Below are positions 16,634 to 25,619 of a stretch of 53,751 nt of DNA, piece by piece. The position numbers were made by a program, and so were the translations under genes. The stretch covers positions 1-53,751 of the forward strand of contig JAEOSU010000081.1 in assembly GCA_016840165.1 (NCBI GenBank), in the 5' to 3' direction. The DNA comes from Promethearchaeota archaeon. Its GTDB lineage: Archaea; Asgardarchaeota; Lokiarchaeia; Sigyniarchaeales; SOKP01. Each line of letters opens with the position of its first letter. Positions within the stretch are counted from its first letter, which is position 1. The notes beneath the pieces are model-generated. The model saw only the letters and a program-made list of their open reading frames with translations, searched no databases and was not told where the DNA came from.

Positions 16634-18346
16634 TTAATTTAAAATGGTTTTTATATCTAAGGGATAAAACCGTAAATTATCAAGTTCAATTATTGGAACA
16701 ATTCCAGGTGTAGGTATGATGCCAAAACTTCTCATGAAATCGGTTTGTGCTTGAAAACATCCAGAATTCACTAATGAAACATGACGATAACGGTCAAATC
16801 CATTAATATGGACATGTCCAGTATGAAAAATATCTGGGATTTTATCTATAACTAACCAATCTTTATCGGTTGGCGCAATCTGAGTTTTTTCACCAAATAC
16901 TGGAGCTAGATGCCTAGATATAAGTAATTCCTTCATAGTCTCAGTGGGTTCATTAATATTAAAATCATGAATAAGCATATTTAAGTCATGAATACTCTCC
17001 CCATGATAAATTAGTGTATTTACATTATGAGTTTGGATATATGAGGGATTTCCTAAGCAAATAACTCCAAGATCAAATATATCTTCACAATATTTCTTCG
17101 GAACTGCTGGTCGAGGAATCGCATTTCTTACTGGTTCATGATTTCCCGCTGTGTAAAAGATCTTAATATGTTCAGGAATTTGAGCAATAAATTCGGATGC
17201 TTTTTCGTATTGTTTATAAATATCAGAGATATTAAGGTCTTTCTCTTGATTCGGATAGACCCCTATTCCATCTACTAAATCTCCATTTATCACAAGATAT
17301 TTGATTTTTGATGCCATCTCCCTGTGTTTAGCGTTACCTAATTTTCCATTTAAGAACGAGATAAATCTACTAAATAATTTCTCTTCAAATTCTTTGCTTC
17401 CTATATGAGTATCTGATATAAGAGCAATTGATAAAGGAACATCGGAATTATTAGGTTGATAATCAGTAGGGATGTCGATTTTTGTTATATAGTCAGCAAA
17501 AATGATTCCTCGATTTCGACTATCGCCTGGATTATATGTTCCTTGGACATACAACATCTGATCATATACAAGATGATTGAATAAATTATGGATAGTTTGA
17601 TTTTCACTATCTTTACGGATTAATACATTAATAGAACCAGTAAGATCTTCAATTTCAAAAAAGAAGTTCTGATTTTTTGTCTGACGAAAATTTTTTACTA
17701 AACCTATGGTAGATACATCGGAACTGCTAGAAAGCCTTAAAATATTATTAATATTAGTTGCTGAAAGCACATCGGGACGCTTTCTCATTAATTTATTTAA
17801 ATTTCTAAATTTGTCTAATGTCATATTATAGAATTCATCATAATCTCCGTTGGTATATATTTTTCCCGTTGGATCTTTTAAAATTTTATAATCAGAATCA
17901 TATTCCTTAGCTATTGGTCGAAATAATGAATGTGATTTAGTAGTTTCATAAATTCTTGAAGTCTCCTTCGATTTCAAGGAGTTTGATGCAGAAAAACCCT
18001 TCTGGTTTTTTAATTTTGATTTTGGTTCTATTGAAGCTTTTAACGTTCTCTCTTTTTCATTTATTTTGAGATCATTTTTTGAAATAAATCCTTCTCTTGG
18101 ACTAATTTGGTCTTTTTTTAGAAGAATTCTATGTAATTCTTGGTTCGAAATTTTTTTTAGAATTTCGGGCGTTATATGACTATGAAATTGGGGGATAAAA
18201 CTTATTTCTCGAATTATTAATTCTAAAGATTGGTGGGGATTGTCCATATTTAATATCATTTCTAAAACTGAAGGAGTTATATTAATCTCAGAATTAATCA
18301 ATTTCTGAACAATGAGATATTTCTGGTCTAGCTTATCGTCTTTCAA
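16634..18346 (-). CDS. polB: DNA polymerase II (PolD) small subunit DP1
   Basis: 570 residues from a TTG at 18346. The N-terminal 60 residues are helical, followed by a charged, probably disordered linker (about 80-150), an OB fold (about 210-300) and a calcineurin-like phosphoesterase domain (from about 305). Metal-binding motifs of the Mre11-like 3'-5' exonuclease are intact: ISDTHIGS, INGDLVDG, TAGNHEP, YHGES and HTGHVHING. DP1 supplies proofreading and binds DP2. Divergent from DP2 across a 270-bp AT-rich gap, it likely shares a bidirectional promoter region with it. Confidence 0.97.
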   Translation of the reverse strand: MKDDKLDQKYLIVQKLINSEINITPSVLEMILNMDNPHQSLELIIREISFIPQFHSHITPEILKKISNQELHRILLKKDQISPREGFISKNDLKINEKERTLKASIEPKSKLKNQKGFSASNSLKSKETSRIYETTKSHSLFRPIAKEYDSDYKILKDPTGKIYTNGDYDEFYNMTLDKFRNLNKLMRKRPDVLSATNINNILRLSSSSDVSTIGLVKNFRQTKNQNFFFEIEDLTGSINVLIRKDSENQTIHNLFNHLVYDQMLYVQGTYNPGDSRNRGIIFADYITKIDIPTDYQPNNSDVPLSIALISDTHIGSKEFEEKLFSRFISFLNGKLGNAKHREMASKIKYLVINGDLVDGIGVYPNQEKDLNISDIYKQYEKASEFIAQIPEHIKIFYTAGNHEPVRNAIPRPAVPKKYCEDIFDLGVICLGNPSYIQTHNVNTLIYHGESIHDLNMLIHDFNINEPTETMKELLISRHLAPVFGEKTQIAPTDKDWLVIDKIPDIFHTGHVHINGFDRYRHVSLVNSGCFQAQTDFMRSFGIIPTPGIVPIIELDNLRFYPLDIKTILN

Positions 18347-18614
18347 GAAAAATCATTTATAAAAGAATTATGATATTAATAATCCTTATAATTAAATTAT
18401 TTATTATTAAAGAAAAAACATCTTTTCTATTTATAAAAAGAGACTAATAGAGATAACTAATTATCATGAAAAATTGTTAAACTCTAATTATTCAAATATT
18501 AGAATAGAATTAGCCTATTAATAGAATTATTTAATTTTATTAAAAAAAATTGAATAATATAGCGTTAGTTTCATCTTGATAGTTTTAATATTAATTGTCT
18601 AAGGACGTGTAAAA

Positions 18615-21600
18615 ATGGCTGAACTAAGTGAAGAGATGGAAGATTATTTCTCGAAAATACAGAATGAAGTTGATAAATGTTATCAAATAGCTGAGAAAGC
18701 ACGAAAGAAGGGACTCGATCCTGAACAGTTTGTTGAATCACCCCAAGCAAGAGATTTAGCCGGAAGGGTTGAAAAATTGGTAGGCCCTAAAGGCGTTGCT
18801 CAAATAATCCGCAATTTAAAAAGAGAAGGTAAAAGTGATGATGAAATTGCTTTTCAAGTCGTTACTGATATTTTGGATGAAAAAATTGGCAATATTAAAT
18901 CTTTAGATGACCGTGTGGAAAGAGCCATAAGAGTTGGTTTAGCGATTAAAACCATGGGAGTAGTAAGCGCTCCATTAGAAGGAATTTCAAAAATAATAAT
19001 AAAAACTGATCAACAAAATAGAAAGTACTTATCATTGTACTTTGCTGGTCCTATTAGAGCAGCTGGAGGGACTACAGAAGGATTATGTGTATTAATTGCT
19101 GATTATGTGAGGAAGAAGTCAAAGATTCCAAAATATAAGGCAACAGAAGCAGAAATTGGTAGATATCTTGAAGAGGTTAAAATATATGATCGAAGAGTTC
19201 ATTTACAATATCCCTCATCAAATGCAGAGATTAGATTTACTGTTGAGAACCTTCCTGTCGAAATTAATGGAGATTCTACTGAAGATGAAGAAGTATCCGC
19301 ATTTAGAAATCTACCTCGAATTGAAACTAATAAAGTTCGTGGTGGAGCATGCTTAGTTTTAAATGATGGAATAATCTCAAAATCTCCAAAACTTTTAAAA
19401 ATAGCCAAAATGATGAACTTAGATGGCTGGGATTGGCTAGCTGAATTAAAAAGTATTGGACAAAGAGAACAAGAAAATAAAAAGAAAAAAGAACAAGAAA
19501 AGGAGCAAAATAAGAAGATTACTCCGAATTCAAAATACATTTCAGACATTATAGCGGGTAGGCCAGTTTTTAGTCATCCATCTAGAGTTGGTGGCCATCG
19601 AATTCGTTATGGAAGATCAAGAAATACCGGTTTAGCAGCAACAGGTATTCATCCAGCTACAATGGCTATTTTGGATGATTTTATAGCAATAGGCACTCAA
19701 TTGAGAATTGAAAGACCCGGGAAAAGTACAAGTGTCTGCCCTGTAGATTCAATTGAACCACCTTTAGTTAAATTAAAAAATGGAAATGTTATACAAGTTA
19801 AGAATAGAACTAGCGCCAAAAAAAATTTTCCTAACATAAAGGAAATCCTATTCCTTGGAGACATTTTATTTGGTTATGGAGAATTTGCTGAAAATAATCA
19901 CAGATTAATCCCATCTGGCTATGTAGAAGAATGGTGGGTTTTAGATTTGGAGGAAAAAATTAAAAGTCTCAAAATTAAGGAATCTGAACTAATACAATAT
20001 GTAGAACATCCATTTACAAAAATTCCTAATGCTCAACAAGCAATTGATTTATCCCTAAAATATGAAATTCCATTACATCCGAAATATACTTTCTTCTGGG
20101 ATAAATTCGAAATCAAGGAATTGGAAAAATTAAGAAATTCGTTAATCAAATGCTACAATCATTCTGAAAATAAGATTTTACTCTCTAAGGAAAGCGAGGT
20201 TAAATTCCTACTTGAGAAAGCTTTCATTCCCCATAAAATAAAAGATGATAAAATTATATTTAATAAAGAAATTAACTATACGCTTATTCACATATTCAAT
20301 CTTGAAAACCATGTAAAAGAGAAACCTAAAGAGAATTTAACTCCATTTGATTATTTTTATCATTATTCTTTAATCATTATGAAGAGTAAGTATCCTTATT
20401 TTATGGGAACTCGAATGGGGAGACCAGAGAAGTCAGAAAGAAAAAGTATGAAAGGAATTCATACTTTATTTCCTTTAAGTGATAAAGTTGGAAGTTCAAG
20501 ATTAGTTGAAAAAGCTATGGAATTAGGGAAGGTCAAAATTGATGTATGTCGAAAGATTTGTCCTAAATGTAATAGCATATCAATTTTTAATCATTGTCCC
20601 AATTGTGGTTCTCATACTATTTTACAAAAAATCTGTGAAAAATGTAAAAAAAATTACCCTAAAAATGAAGAAAAATGTCCACAATGCGGGGAAAAGCTAA
20701 AATTTTCATCAGAGGCTTTATTTAATTTTAAAACGCATATTAATAAAACACTAGAAAAACTAGGAATGACTCTACCAGAAAAATTTAAAGGAATCATTGG
20801 ATTGACCAATCAATTTAAAATACCAGAGCCAATTGAGAAAGGACTTTTAAGAGCGAAAAATGGACTATTAGTCTATAAAACAGCAGAAATTAGATATGAT
20901 GCAACGGATATTCCATTGACCCATTTTAAACCGAAGGAAATAAAAACGCAGATCGATACATTAAGGCATCTAGGGTATATAAAGGATTATAAAGGTAATG
21001 ATCTAAAAGACGAGGAACAGATATGTGAACTAAAAGTTCAGGATGTTATACTTTCTGATGATTGTGCTGAATATTTCAAGAAGATTGCAAATTTTATCGA
21101 TGATGAACTGGAAAAAATATATAAAATGGAACGATTTTATAATATTTCTAAAAGGCAAGATCTCATTGGACAGTTGGTTGTAGGTTTAGCTCCTCATACT
21201 AGTGCGGGGATCATTGGTAGGATTATTGGCTTCTCTCCGGTAAGATCAATCTACGCTCACCCTTTTTGGCACGCTGCGAAACGACGCAACTGCGATGGAG
21301 ACGAAGATGGTATCATGATGCTTTTGGATCCTCTTTTGAATTTTTCAAGATACTATTTACCGAGTAAAATCGGTGGTAGAATGGATGCCACATTAGTAAT
21401 TTCTACAAAATTAGAACCTAATGAAATTGATACTGAGGCTCATAATATTGATACACTTTACAAATATCCAAAAGAATTCTATGAAGCAACGCAGAAATAT
21501 AGTAATCCATCGAAAATTGAGAGTTTTATGAATTTAGTTGATAAGCATCTAAAAGAAGGAAAGAAATATGAGGATATTGGATTTAATATTCCTACTTCCG

Positions 21601-22049
21601 ATATTAATGAAGGGCCCATAACCACTTCATATAAAACTTATGAAAATATGGATGATAAAATCGATGCTCAACTGCATCTAGCTAGAATTATCAGAGCAGT
21701 GGACGAGAGGAACGTAGCAGAGAAAATTTTATCTACTCATTTTAATCCTGATATCCTTGGAAACCTTAGAAAATTTGCCATCCAAGAATTTAGATGTGTG
21801 AAATGCAATCAAAAGTACAAACGACCTCCTATTTCAAACGCCGGAAATTGTCCAAAATGTGGTGGAAATATTATTCTAACAGTTAATCGAGGAGGCATAG
21901 AGAAATATATTCCAAGGGCTATAAGTTTATGTAAAAATTTCAATTTAGATGCTTATACCGTTCAACGTATGGAATTGATTGAAGAGTATGTTGAAAGTTT
22001 AACGAATAATCCCAAAATAAAGCAACAAAAATTATCAGATTTTCTTTAG
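18615..22049 (+). CDS. polC: DNA polymerase II (PolD) large subunit DP2
   Basis: 1144 residues, usual for DP2 without intein. The N-terminus (GPIRAAGGTTEGLCVLIADY) and the catalytic block RRNCDGDEDGIMMLL near residue 895, with the two Mg-binding Asp residues, are clear. Zinc motifs occur at about 650-700 (CPKCNSISIFNHCPNCG, CEKC...CPQCG) and near the end (CVKC...CPKCGG). The final residues KQQKLSDFL match a PCNA-binding PIP box (QxxLxxFL). PolD is the main replicative polymerase in most non-crenarchaeal archaea. An AAGGACGTG Shine-Dalgarno-like stretch precedes the ATG. Confidence 0.98.
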   Translation: MAELSEEMEDYFSKIQNEVDKCYQIAEKARKKGLDPEQFVESPQARDLAGRVEKLVGPKGVAQIIRNLKREGKSDDEIAFQVVTDILDEKIGNIKSLDDRVERAIRVGLAIKTMGVVSAPLEGISKIIIKTDQQNRKYLSLYFAGPIRAAGGTTEGLCVLIADYVRKKSKIPKYKATEAEIGRYLEEVKIYDRRVHLQYPSSNAEIRFTVENLPVEINGDSTEDEEVSAFRNLPRIETNKVRGGACLVLNDGIISKSPKLLKIAKMMNLDGWDWLAELKSIGQREQENKKKKEQEKEQNKKITPNSKYISDIIAGRPVFSHPSRVGGHRIRYGRSRNTGLAATGIHPATMAILDDFIAIGTQLRIERPGKSTSVCPVDSIEPPLVKLKNGNVIQVKNRTSAKKNFPNIKEILFLGDILFGYGEFAENNHRLIPSGYVEEWWVLDLEEKIKSLKIKESELIQYVEHPFTKIPNAQQAIDLSLKYEIPLHPKYTFFWDKFEIKELEKLRNSLIKCYNHSENKILLSKESEVKFLLEKAFIPHKIKDDKIIFNKEINYTLIHIFNLENHVKEKPKENLTPFDYFYHYSLIIMKSKYPYFMGTRMGRPEKSERKSMKGIHTLFPLSDKVGSSRLVEKAMELGKVKIDVCRKICPKCNSISIFNHCPNCGSHTILQKICEKCKKNYPKNEEKCPQCGEKLKFSSEALFNFKTHINKTLEKLGMTLPEKFKGIIGLTNQFKIPEPIEKGLLRAKNGLLVYKTAEIRYDATDIPLTHFKPKEIKTQIDTLRHLGYIKDYKGNDLKDEEQICELKVQDVILSDDCAEYFKKIANFIDDELEKIYKMERFYNISKRQDLIGQLVVGLAPHTSAGIIGRIIGFSPVRSIYAHPFWHAAKRRNCDGDEDGIMMLLDPLLNFSRYYLPSKIGGRMDATLVISTKLEPNEIDTEAHNIDTLYKYPKEFYEATQKYSNPSKIESFMNLVDKHLKEGKKYEDIGFNIPTSDINEGPITTSYKTYENMDDKIDAQLHLARIIRAVDERNVAEKILSTHFNPDILGNLRKFAIQEFRCVKCNQKYKRPPISNAGNCPKCGGNIILTVNRGGIEKYIPRAISLCKNFNLDAYTVQRMELIEEYVESLTNNPKIKQQKLSDFL

Positions 22050-22073
22050 ATAAATGTTATCGATTTAAAATAA

Positions 22074-22158
22074 TGCAGGAGGAGGGATTCGAACCCTCGA
22101 ACTCCTATGAGACTAGAGCCTCGGTCTAGCACCGTTGACCAGGCTTGGCGACTCCTGC
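22074..22158 (-). tRNA. tRNA-Leu (GAG)
   Basis: 85 nt with a perfect 7-bp acceptor stem (GCAGGAG/CTCCTGC), discriminator A, T arm GAGGG-TTCGAAT-CCCTC and a long type II variable arm (TCTC..GGAG). The anticodon stem CTAGA/TCTAG encloses the loop CCGAGGC, giving anticodon GAG (22120-22122) for CTC/CTT codons. No intron and no encoded CCA. The base before the anticodon is C rather than the near-universal U33 (see findings). It lies just after DP2, on the other strand. Confidence 0.93.
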
Positions 22159-22313
22159 AGGATAATGAAGATTTAAAATCTTAGGAAAAAATATCTGTTT
22201 TATTAATATTTTAGTTTAACCTATTAAGGAACTGAAATCTTAAAAACCTTATTTGTTAGGTATTTAGAAAGTTTTTAATCTAAAAGTATTTTTATCATAG
22301 GAATTTTAATGCA

Positions 22314-22321
22314 TTTATATA
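22314..22321 (+). promoter_or_regulatory. Possible TATA box of the roadblock-GTPase gene
   Basis: TTTATATA lies 43-50 bp before the ATG at 22364. With a start site about 25 bp downstream it would give a leader of about 20 nt. AT-rich context makes chance matches common. Confidence 0.35.
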
Positions 22322-22363
22322 GTTAACTTAAAATGTAAAAGAAGAACTGGCGGTTGTGGATAG

Positions 22364-23377
22364 ATGTCTATTGATACGAAAAAGCTACAGGCACTCCTCC
22401 AATGGTATAAACAAAGTGTCGGTGAAAATTTAGTTGCTACTCTTGTAGTAAATCGAGAAGGACTTGTAATAGATGCACTAACTGGCTCTGAAGAAGAGAG
22501 TGTAGATGAGGAGATTATTGGAGGAGTAAGCGCCTTAGTAGAACCAGTTTTAACTAGAATCACAAAAGAATTCAGTTCGGGCTCGTTTGGCACAGGTACG
22601 TTTGATACTGAAGAATATCGTTTTATATTTTGCGAAGCAGGTCCTGAAGCAGTATTTGTAACCATACTTAAAGCAATTGCAGGAGTGGATCCGGTATTTC
22701 CATATGCCTATTTAGCGGCAGAAAAAATCGCTCGCATTTTTGACGGGAGAACTGTTAGTCCTGTTATTCCAAAACTCATTGCTAACGATAACGTCAAGAG
22801 TATTGAAAGAAAAATTGAAAAGTTACAAAAATTAAAAGTAAAATCTGAAGAGTATGCTTTCAAGTTAATATTAGGAGGTGATGGTGCGGTTGGAAAAACC
22901 TCTCTTGTCCATCGATTTGTTGAAAATTCATTTGCAAAAGACTATAAATCAACAATTGGCACTTCAATTATGAAAAAAGAATGTAATTTTAAAGAATTAG
23001 GAAGCAATGTCAGATTTATCATATGGGATTTGGCAGGTCAGAGTCAATTCAAGAGGGTAAGAAAATCCTATTTAGCTAATGCAGAAGCAGGAATTTTAGT
23101 ATATGATGTAACAAATCATCAATCTTATGACAATATAGGAAATTGGCACGATGAAATTATAAACGCATCTCCAAATATCTCACTCATCTTAGTTGGAAAT
23201 AAAATAGATTTAAAAGATGAACGAGATGTTAAATTGCAAGAAGGAAATAAGTTAGCAGAAAAATTAGGCTTATCTTACATTGAAACGTCAGCAAAAACTG
23301 GTGAAAATATCAACGATGCGTTTAAAATGCTCGCATTATTAATGATTAAAAAATATGTTATCACTGAAGAAGTATAA
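22364..23377 (+). CDS. Roadblock/LC7-like domain fused to a Ras/Rab-like small GTPase
   Basis: 337 residues. Residues 1-130 have the roadblock/longin-like pattern (LQALLQWYKQSVGENLVATLVVN, then GLVIDALTG and FCEAGPEAVFVTIL). A helical linker rich in Lys (about 145-165) leads to a complete G domain: G1 GGDGAVGKTS, switch-I region STIGTSIMKKE, G3 DLAGQ, G4 GNKIDL, G5 ETSAK. Roadblock proteins act on small GTPases elsewhere (MglB on MglA, Ragulator on Rag), so this chain may carry its own regulator or dimerisation module. There is no C-terminal Cys, so no prenylation. The first part could also be called longin-like. Confidence 0.93.
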   Translation: MSIDTKKLQALLQWYKQSVGENLVATLVVNREGLVIDALTGSEEESVDEEIIGGVSALVEPVLTRITKEFSSGSFGTGTFDTEEYRFIFCEAGPEAVFVTILKAIAGVDPVFPYAYLAAEKIARIFDGRTVSPVIPKLIANDNVKSIERKIEKLQKLKVKSEEYAFKLILGGDGAVGKTSLVHRFVENSFAKDYKSTIGTSIMKKECNFKELGSNVRFIIWDLAGQSQFKRVRKSYLANAEAGILVYDVTNHQSYDNIGNWHDEIINASPNISLILVGNKIDLKDERDVKLQEGNKLAEKLGLSYIETSAKTGENINDAFKMLALLMIKKYVITEEV

Positions 23378-23381
23378 ATAG

Positions 23382-23497
23382 AGCCCCTGGGGGGAATTGA
23401 ACCCCCGACCGATTGATATCTCGTTGTTCTTTCAAATATAATTACGAATCAATCGCTTTCGGTGTTTAAAGTAACTATACCACTAAGCCACAGAGGC
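23382..23497 (-). tRNA. tRNA-Thr (CGU) with two predicted introns
   Basis: The precursor spans 116 nt. Acceptor GCCUCUG/CAGGGGC with discriminator U, as usual for archaeal tRNA-Thr; T arm GGGGG-UUCAAUU-CCCCC; anticodon stem AUUGA/UCAAU with loop UUCGUAA, anticodon CGU at 23444-23446. A standard 72-nt tRNA appears only if two inserts are removed: about 25 nt (23418-23442) at the canonical 37/38 site and about 19 nt (23456-23474) in the D-arm near position 24/25. With the latter out, the D arm is GCUU-AGUGGUA-UAGC. Exact cut sites are uncertain by a base or so. Confidence 0.85.
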
Positions 23498-23515
23498 AAA
23501 AAGTTGATCTTATTA

Positions 23516-23523
23516 ATATAAAT
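23516..23523 (-). promoter_or_regulatory. Possible TATA box of tRNA-Thr
   Basis: On the minus strand ATTTATAT lies about 19-26 bases upstream of the tRNA 5' end, the spacing expected for archaeal tRNA promoters. Confidence 0.4.
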
Positions 23524-23548
23524 TTTAAAAAATTATAAAATTTTCCCA

Positions 23549-24559
23549 ATGAGTTCTAATAATCAAATCAATAATATTGGAGAGGCTCAATTAATCAAAA
23601 TCATTGAAGATTTAATTTTCAAGGAAACAGGCTATGAATTAACAAGGGATGATGCGTTCTTTTTTGATTCTCAGGAAATGGAAAATTCTATTATTTTCAA
23701 TTCTGATATGTTTATTTCTTCCACCGATGCTCCAATTGAAATGAGCTATTTCCAAATGGGGCGAAAATCAGTGGTTATGAATATAAGTGATTTAGTAGTA
23801 AAAGGAGTAAAACCAAAAGGAATTATTATTTCTCTAGGATTGCCAATGGATTTATATGTATCCGAGTTTGAAGAATTAATAAAAGGTATAGTTAACTATT
23901 CAAAAAGTTGGGATATAAAATATCTTGGTGGAGATTTGAATAGAGCAAAAGAATTAATAATAACTCCTACAGTTTTTGGGTTTAAAAATCCTGAATATAT
24001 AACTCATCGGGAAGGGCTCAAAGCGGGAGATATTCTGCTAATTAATGGTAAATTTGGTTTAACGAGTGTTGGTTTTGATATCCTTCTAAATAGAAAAGGA
24101 GATATAAGCACTTATCCAAACTATAAAAGATCAATTAATAGTGTTTTAGAACCAAATATAATCGGGAATGAAGGTTATTTATTATCAAATAAAAAGTTAG
24201 TAAGTTCTAGTATTGATTCATCTGATGGTTTAATAAAATCATTAAGAGATCTAATGCTATCAAATAAAGGTATGGGTTTTGAAATTGATTTCAATGAAAA
24301 TTTAATTGATCGAGAAGCAATCGAATATGCAAATGAATTTAAGATTTCTTTAGATAAATTAATTTTAAATGGAGGAGAGGAGTTTATTCACTTATTTACG
24401 ATGCCGGTTAAAAATTATGAAAAAGCTGCTGACTTAGCTGAATCTGAAGGTGGCTTCTTGATTAAGGTTGGAAACGTGATCCCTGAAGAAAAAATCTACT
24501 TTTTAAAAGATAATAAAAGAGTAGCAATAGAAGATAACGGTTATGACCATTTTAAGTAA
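23549..24559 (+). CDS. thiL: Thiamine-monophosphate kinase
   Basis: 336 residues, normal for ThiL. The N-terminal acidic metal-binding region (RDDAFFFDS), the strand NSDMFISSTDAP, GRKSVVMNISDLVVKGVKPKG, and YLGGDLNRAKELII match the PurM/ThiL fold; SSIDSSDGLIKSL and LILNGGEEF are the later ATP/substrate motifs. The enzyme phosphorylates thiamine monophosphate to the diphosphate cofactor in the cytoplasm. Monocistronic by context, starting just upstream of the divergent tRNA-Thr. Confidence 0.9.
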   Translation: MSSNNQINNIGEAQLIKIIEDLIFKETGYELTRDDAFFFDSQEMENSIIFNSDMFISSTDAPIEMSYFQMGRKSVVMNISDLVVKGVKPKGIIISLGLPMDLYVSEFEELIKGIVNYSKSWDIKYLGGDLNRAKELIITPTVFGFKNPEYITHREGLKAGDILLINGKFGLTSVGFDILLNRKGDISTYPNYKRSINSVLEPNIIGNEGYLLSNKKLVSSSIDSSDGLIKSLRDLMLSNKGMGFEIDFNENLIDREAIEYANEFKISLDKLILNGGEEFIHLFTMPVKNYEKAADLAESEGGFLIKVGNVIPEEKIYFLKDNKRVAIEDNGYDHFK

Positions 24560-24697
24560 ATATTTTTTATAGAAAAATAACCAATAAGAATTTTAAATCT
24601 TAGGGATAATATCTGATATTTCTGGACTGCAATTTATTTAAATATCACAAAAAATTTATGAAACCAAATTATAATTAAAAAAAGAGATGAATGCATA

Positions 24698-25261
24698 TTG
24701 GCACAAGTTTTATTATTATATGGAACAAGATATGGAACAACTAAAGAAATATCAGATGAGATAGAGAAGATCATTCAAGAAAAAGGGTTTGAGACCGAAA
24801 GTTACGATTTAAATGACATTAGTATAAAAGATATACCTCCCTTAGATAAGTATAATGGTGTTATCTTAGGTTCGGGAATTAAAATAAATAGATGGACTAA
24901 AGCTGCCAAAAAATTCCTAAATAAAAGAATTTCGGAATTAAAGACAATGCAAAATACAATGGGGCTGTACGTATGTTGTGGAGAAGCTGCAAAAAAATCA
25001 GATATAAAAGGTGCGATAGAAAAATATATTACAGCAAAGCTTGAGGATACTGCATTAAAGCCTTCTTTAATTGACGCTTTTGGTGGTGCTTACGATTTAA
25101 GGGAAGGATCGGCTATAAAAGGTATGACAAGAAAAATTGTTATAGGGATTATGCAAAAAGAGGAAGGAATTGAGAATCCAGACGGAAAAATGCATGATTT
25201 CAGGGATTGGGGACAAATTAAAGCATTTGCTACTAAATTCATTGAATTATTGAATCAATAA
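24698..25261 (+). CDS. Flavodoxin-domain protein (HemG-like)
   Basis: 187 residues with a TTG start. The N-terminus LLLYGTRYGTTKEISDEIEK is the FMN-phosphate loop of flavodoxins (T/S-x-T/Y-GxT), followed by GVILGSGIKINRWTKAAKKF and GLYVCCGEA, as in the flavodoxin_5 family that includes menaquinone-dependent protoporphyrinogen oxidase. No haem pathway genes are nearby, so a HemG role is not supported; a small electron carrier is safer. Stand-alone, just upstream of tRNA-Lys. Confidence 0.85.
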   Translation: MAQVLLLYGTRYGTTKEISDEIEKIIQEKGFETESYDLNDISIKDIPPLDKYNGVILGSGIKINRWTKAAKKFLNKRISELKTMQNTMGLYVCCGEAAKKSDIKGAIEKYITAKLEDTALKPSLIDAFGGAYDLREGSAIKGMTRKIVIGIMQKEEGIENPDGKMHDFRDWGQIKAFATKFIELLNQ

Positions 25262-25374
25262 CAGAATTATCTGATAACTTAAATCACAAATGGCAAGACT
25301 CACAATAAAAGAAAAACTTTAAGTTAAATTACCCATTTTGAAATTATAGGTTCATTAATTAATCACTCTTGAAC

Positions 25375-25380
25375 TATAAA
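25375..25380 (+). promoter_or_regulatory. Probable TATA box of tRNA-Lys
   Basis: TATAAA lies 22-27 bases upstream of the tRNA-Lys 5' end, matching archaeal TATA spacing for tRNA genes. Confidence 0.5.
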
Positions 25381-25401
25381 CATGTTTAAGAGCTATTATC
25401 T

Positions 25402-25506
25402 GGGCCATTAGCGCAGGCAGGTAGCGCAGCAGGCTTTTAACCTGAAGGTCGTGGGTTCAATACAAATCTGGGGTTTACCCGGAATGCGAAAATCCCACAT
25501 GGCCCG
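25402..25506 (+). tRNA. tRNA-Lys (UUU) with a predicted T-loop intron
   Basis: 105 nt. Acceptor GGGCCAU/AUGGCCC is perfect and the discriminator is G. D arm GCGC-AGGCAGGUA-GCGC. Anticodon loop CUUUUAA with anticodon UUU at 25436-25438. T stem GUGGG (25451-25455) pairs with CCCAC (25494-25498), but the loop between them is 38 nt instead of 7. Removing about 31 nt (near 25461-25491) restores a normal TTCRANN loop. The insert contains a hairpin, CUGGG-GUUUA-CCCGG (25468-25482). This is best read as an intron at about position 58/59 or 59/60. Confidence 0.88.
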
Positions 25507-25619
25507 CTTATTTTAAAGGATATCAACATAAATCAAATAGTAAAAATAATAAATTTTAGGAAATACTATAATGCTAAAATTTGAGTTTATAATTAATTAA
25601 AAGAATATTTCTCAGAGTA

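Noticed and set aside
23382..23497. tRNA-Thr as a pseudogene
   Set aside because: All stems pair once the two inserts are removed, and the discriminator and anticodon agree with Thr; decay would not preserve this.
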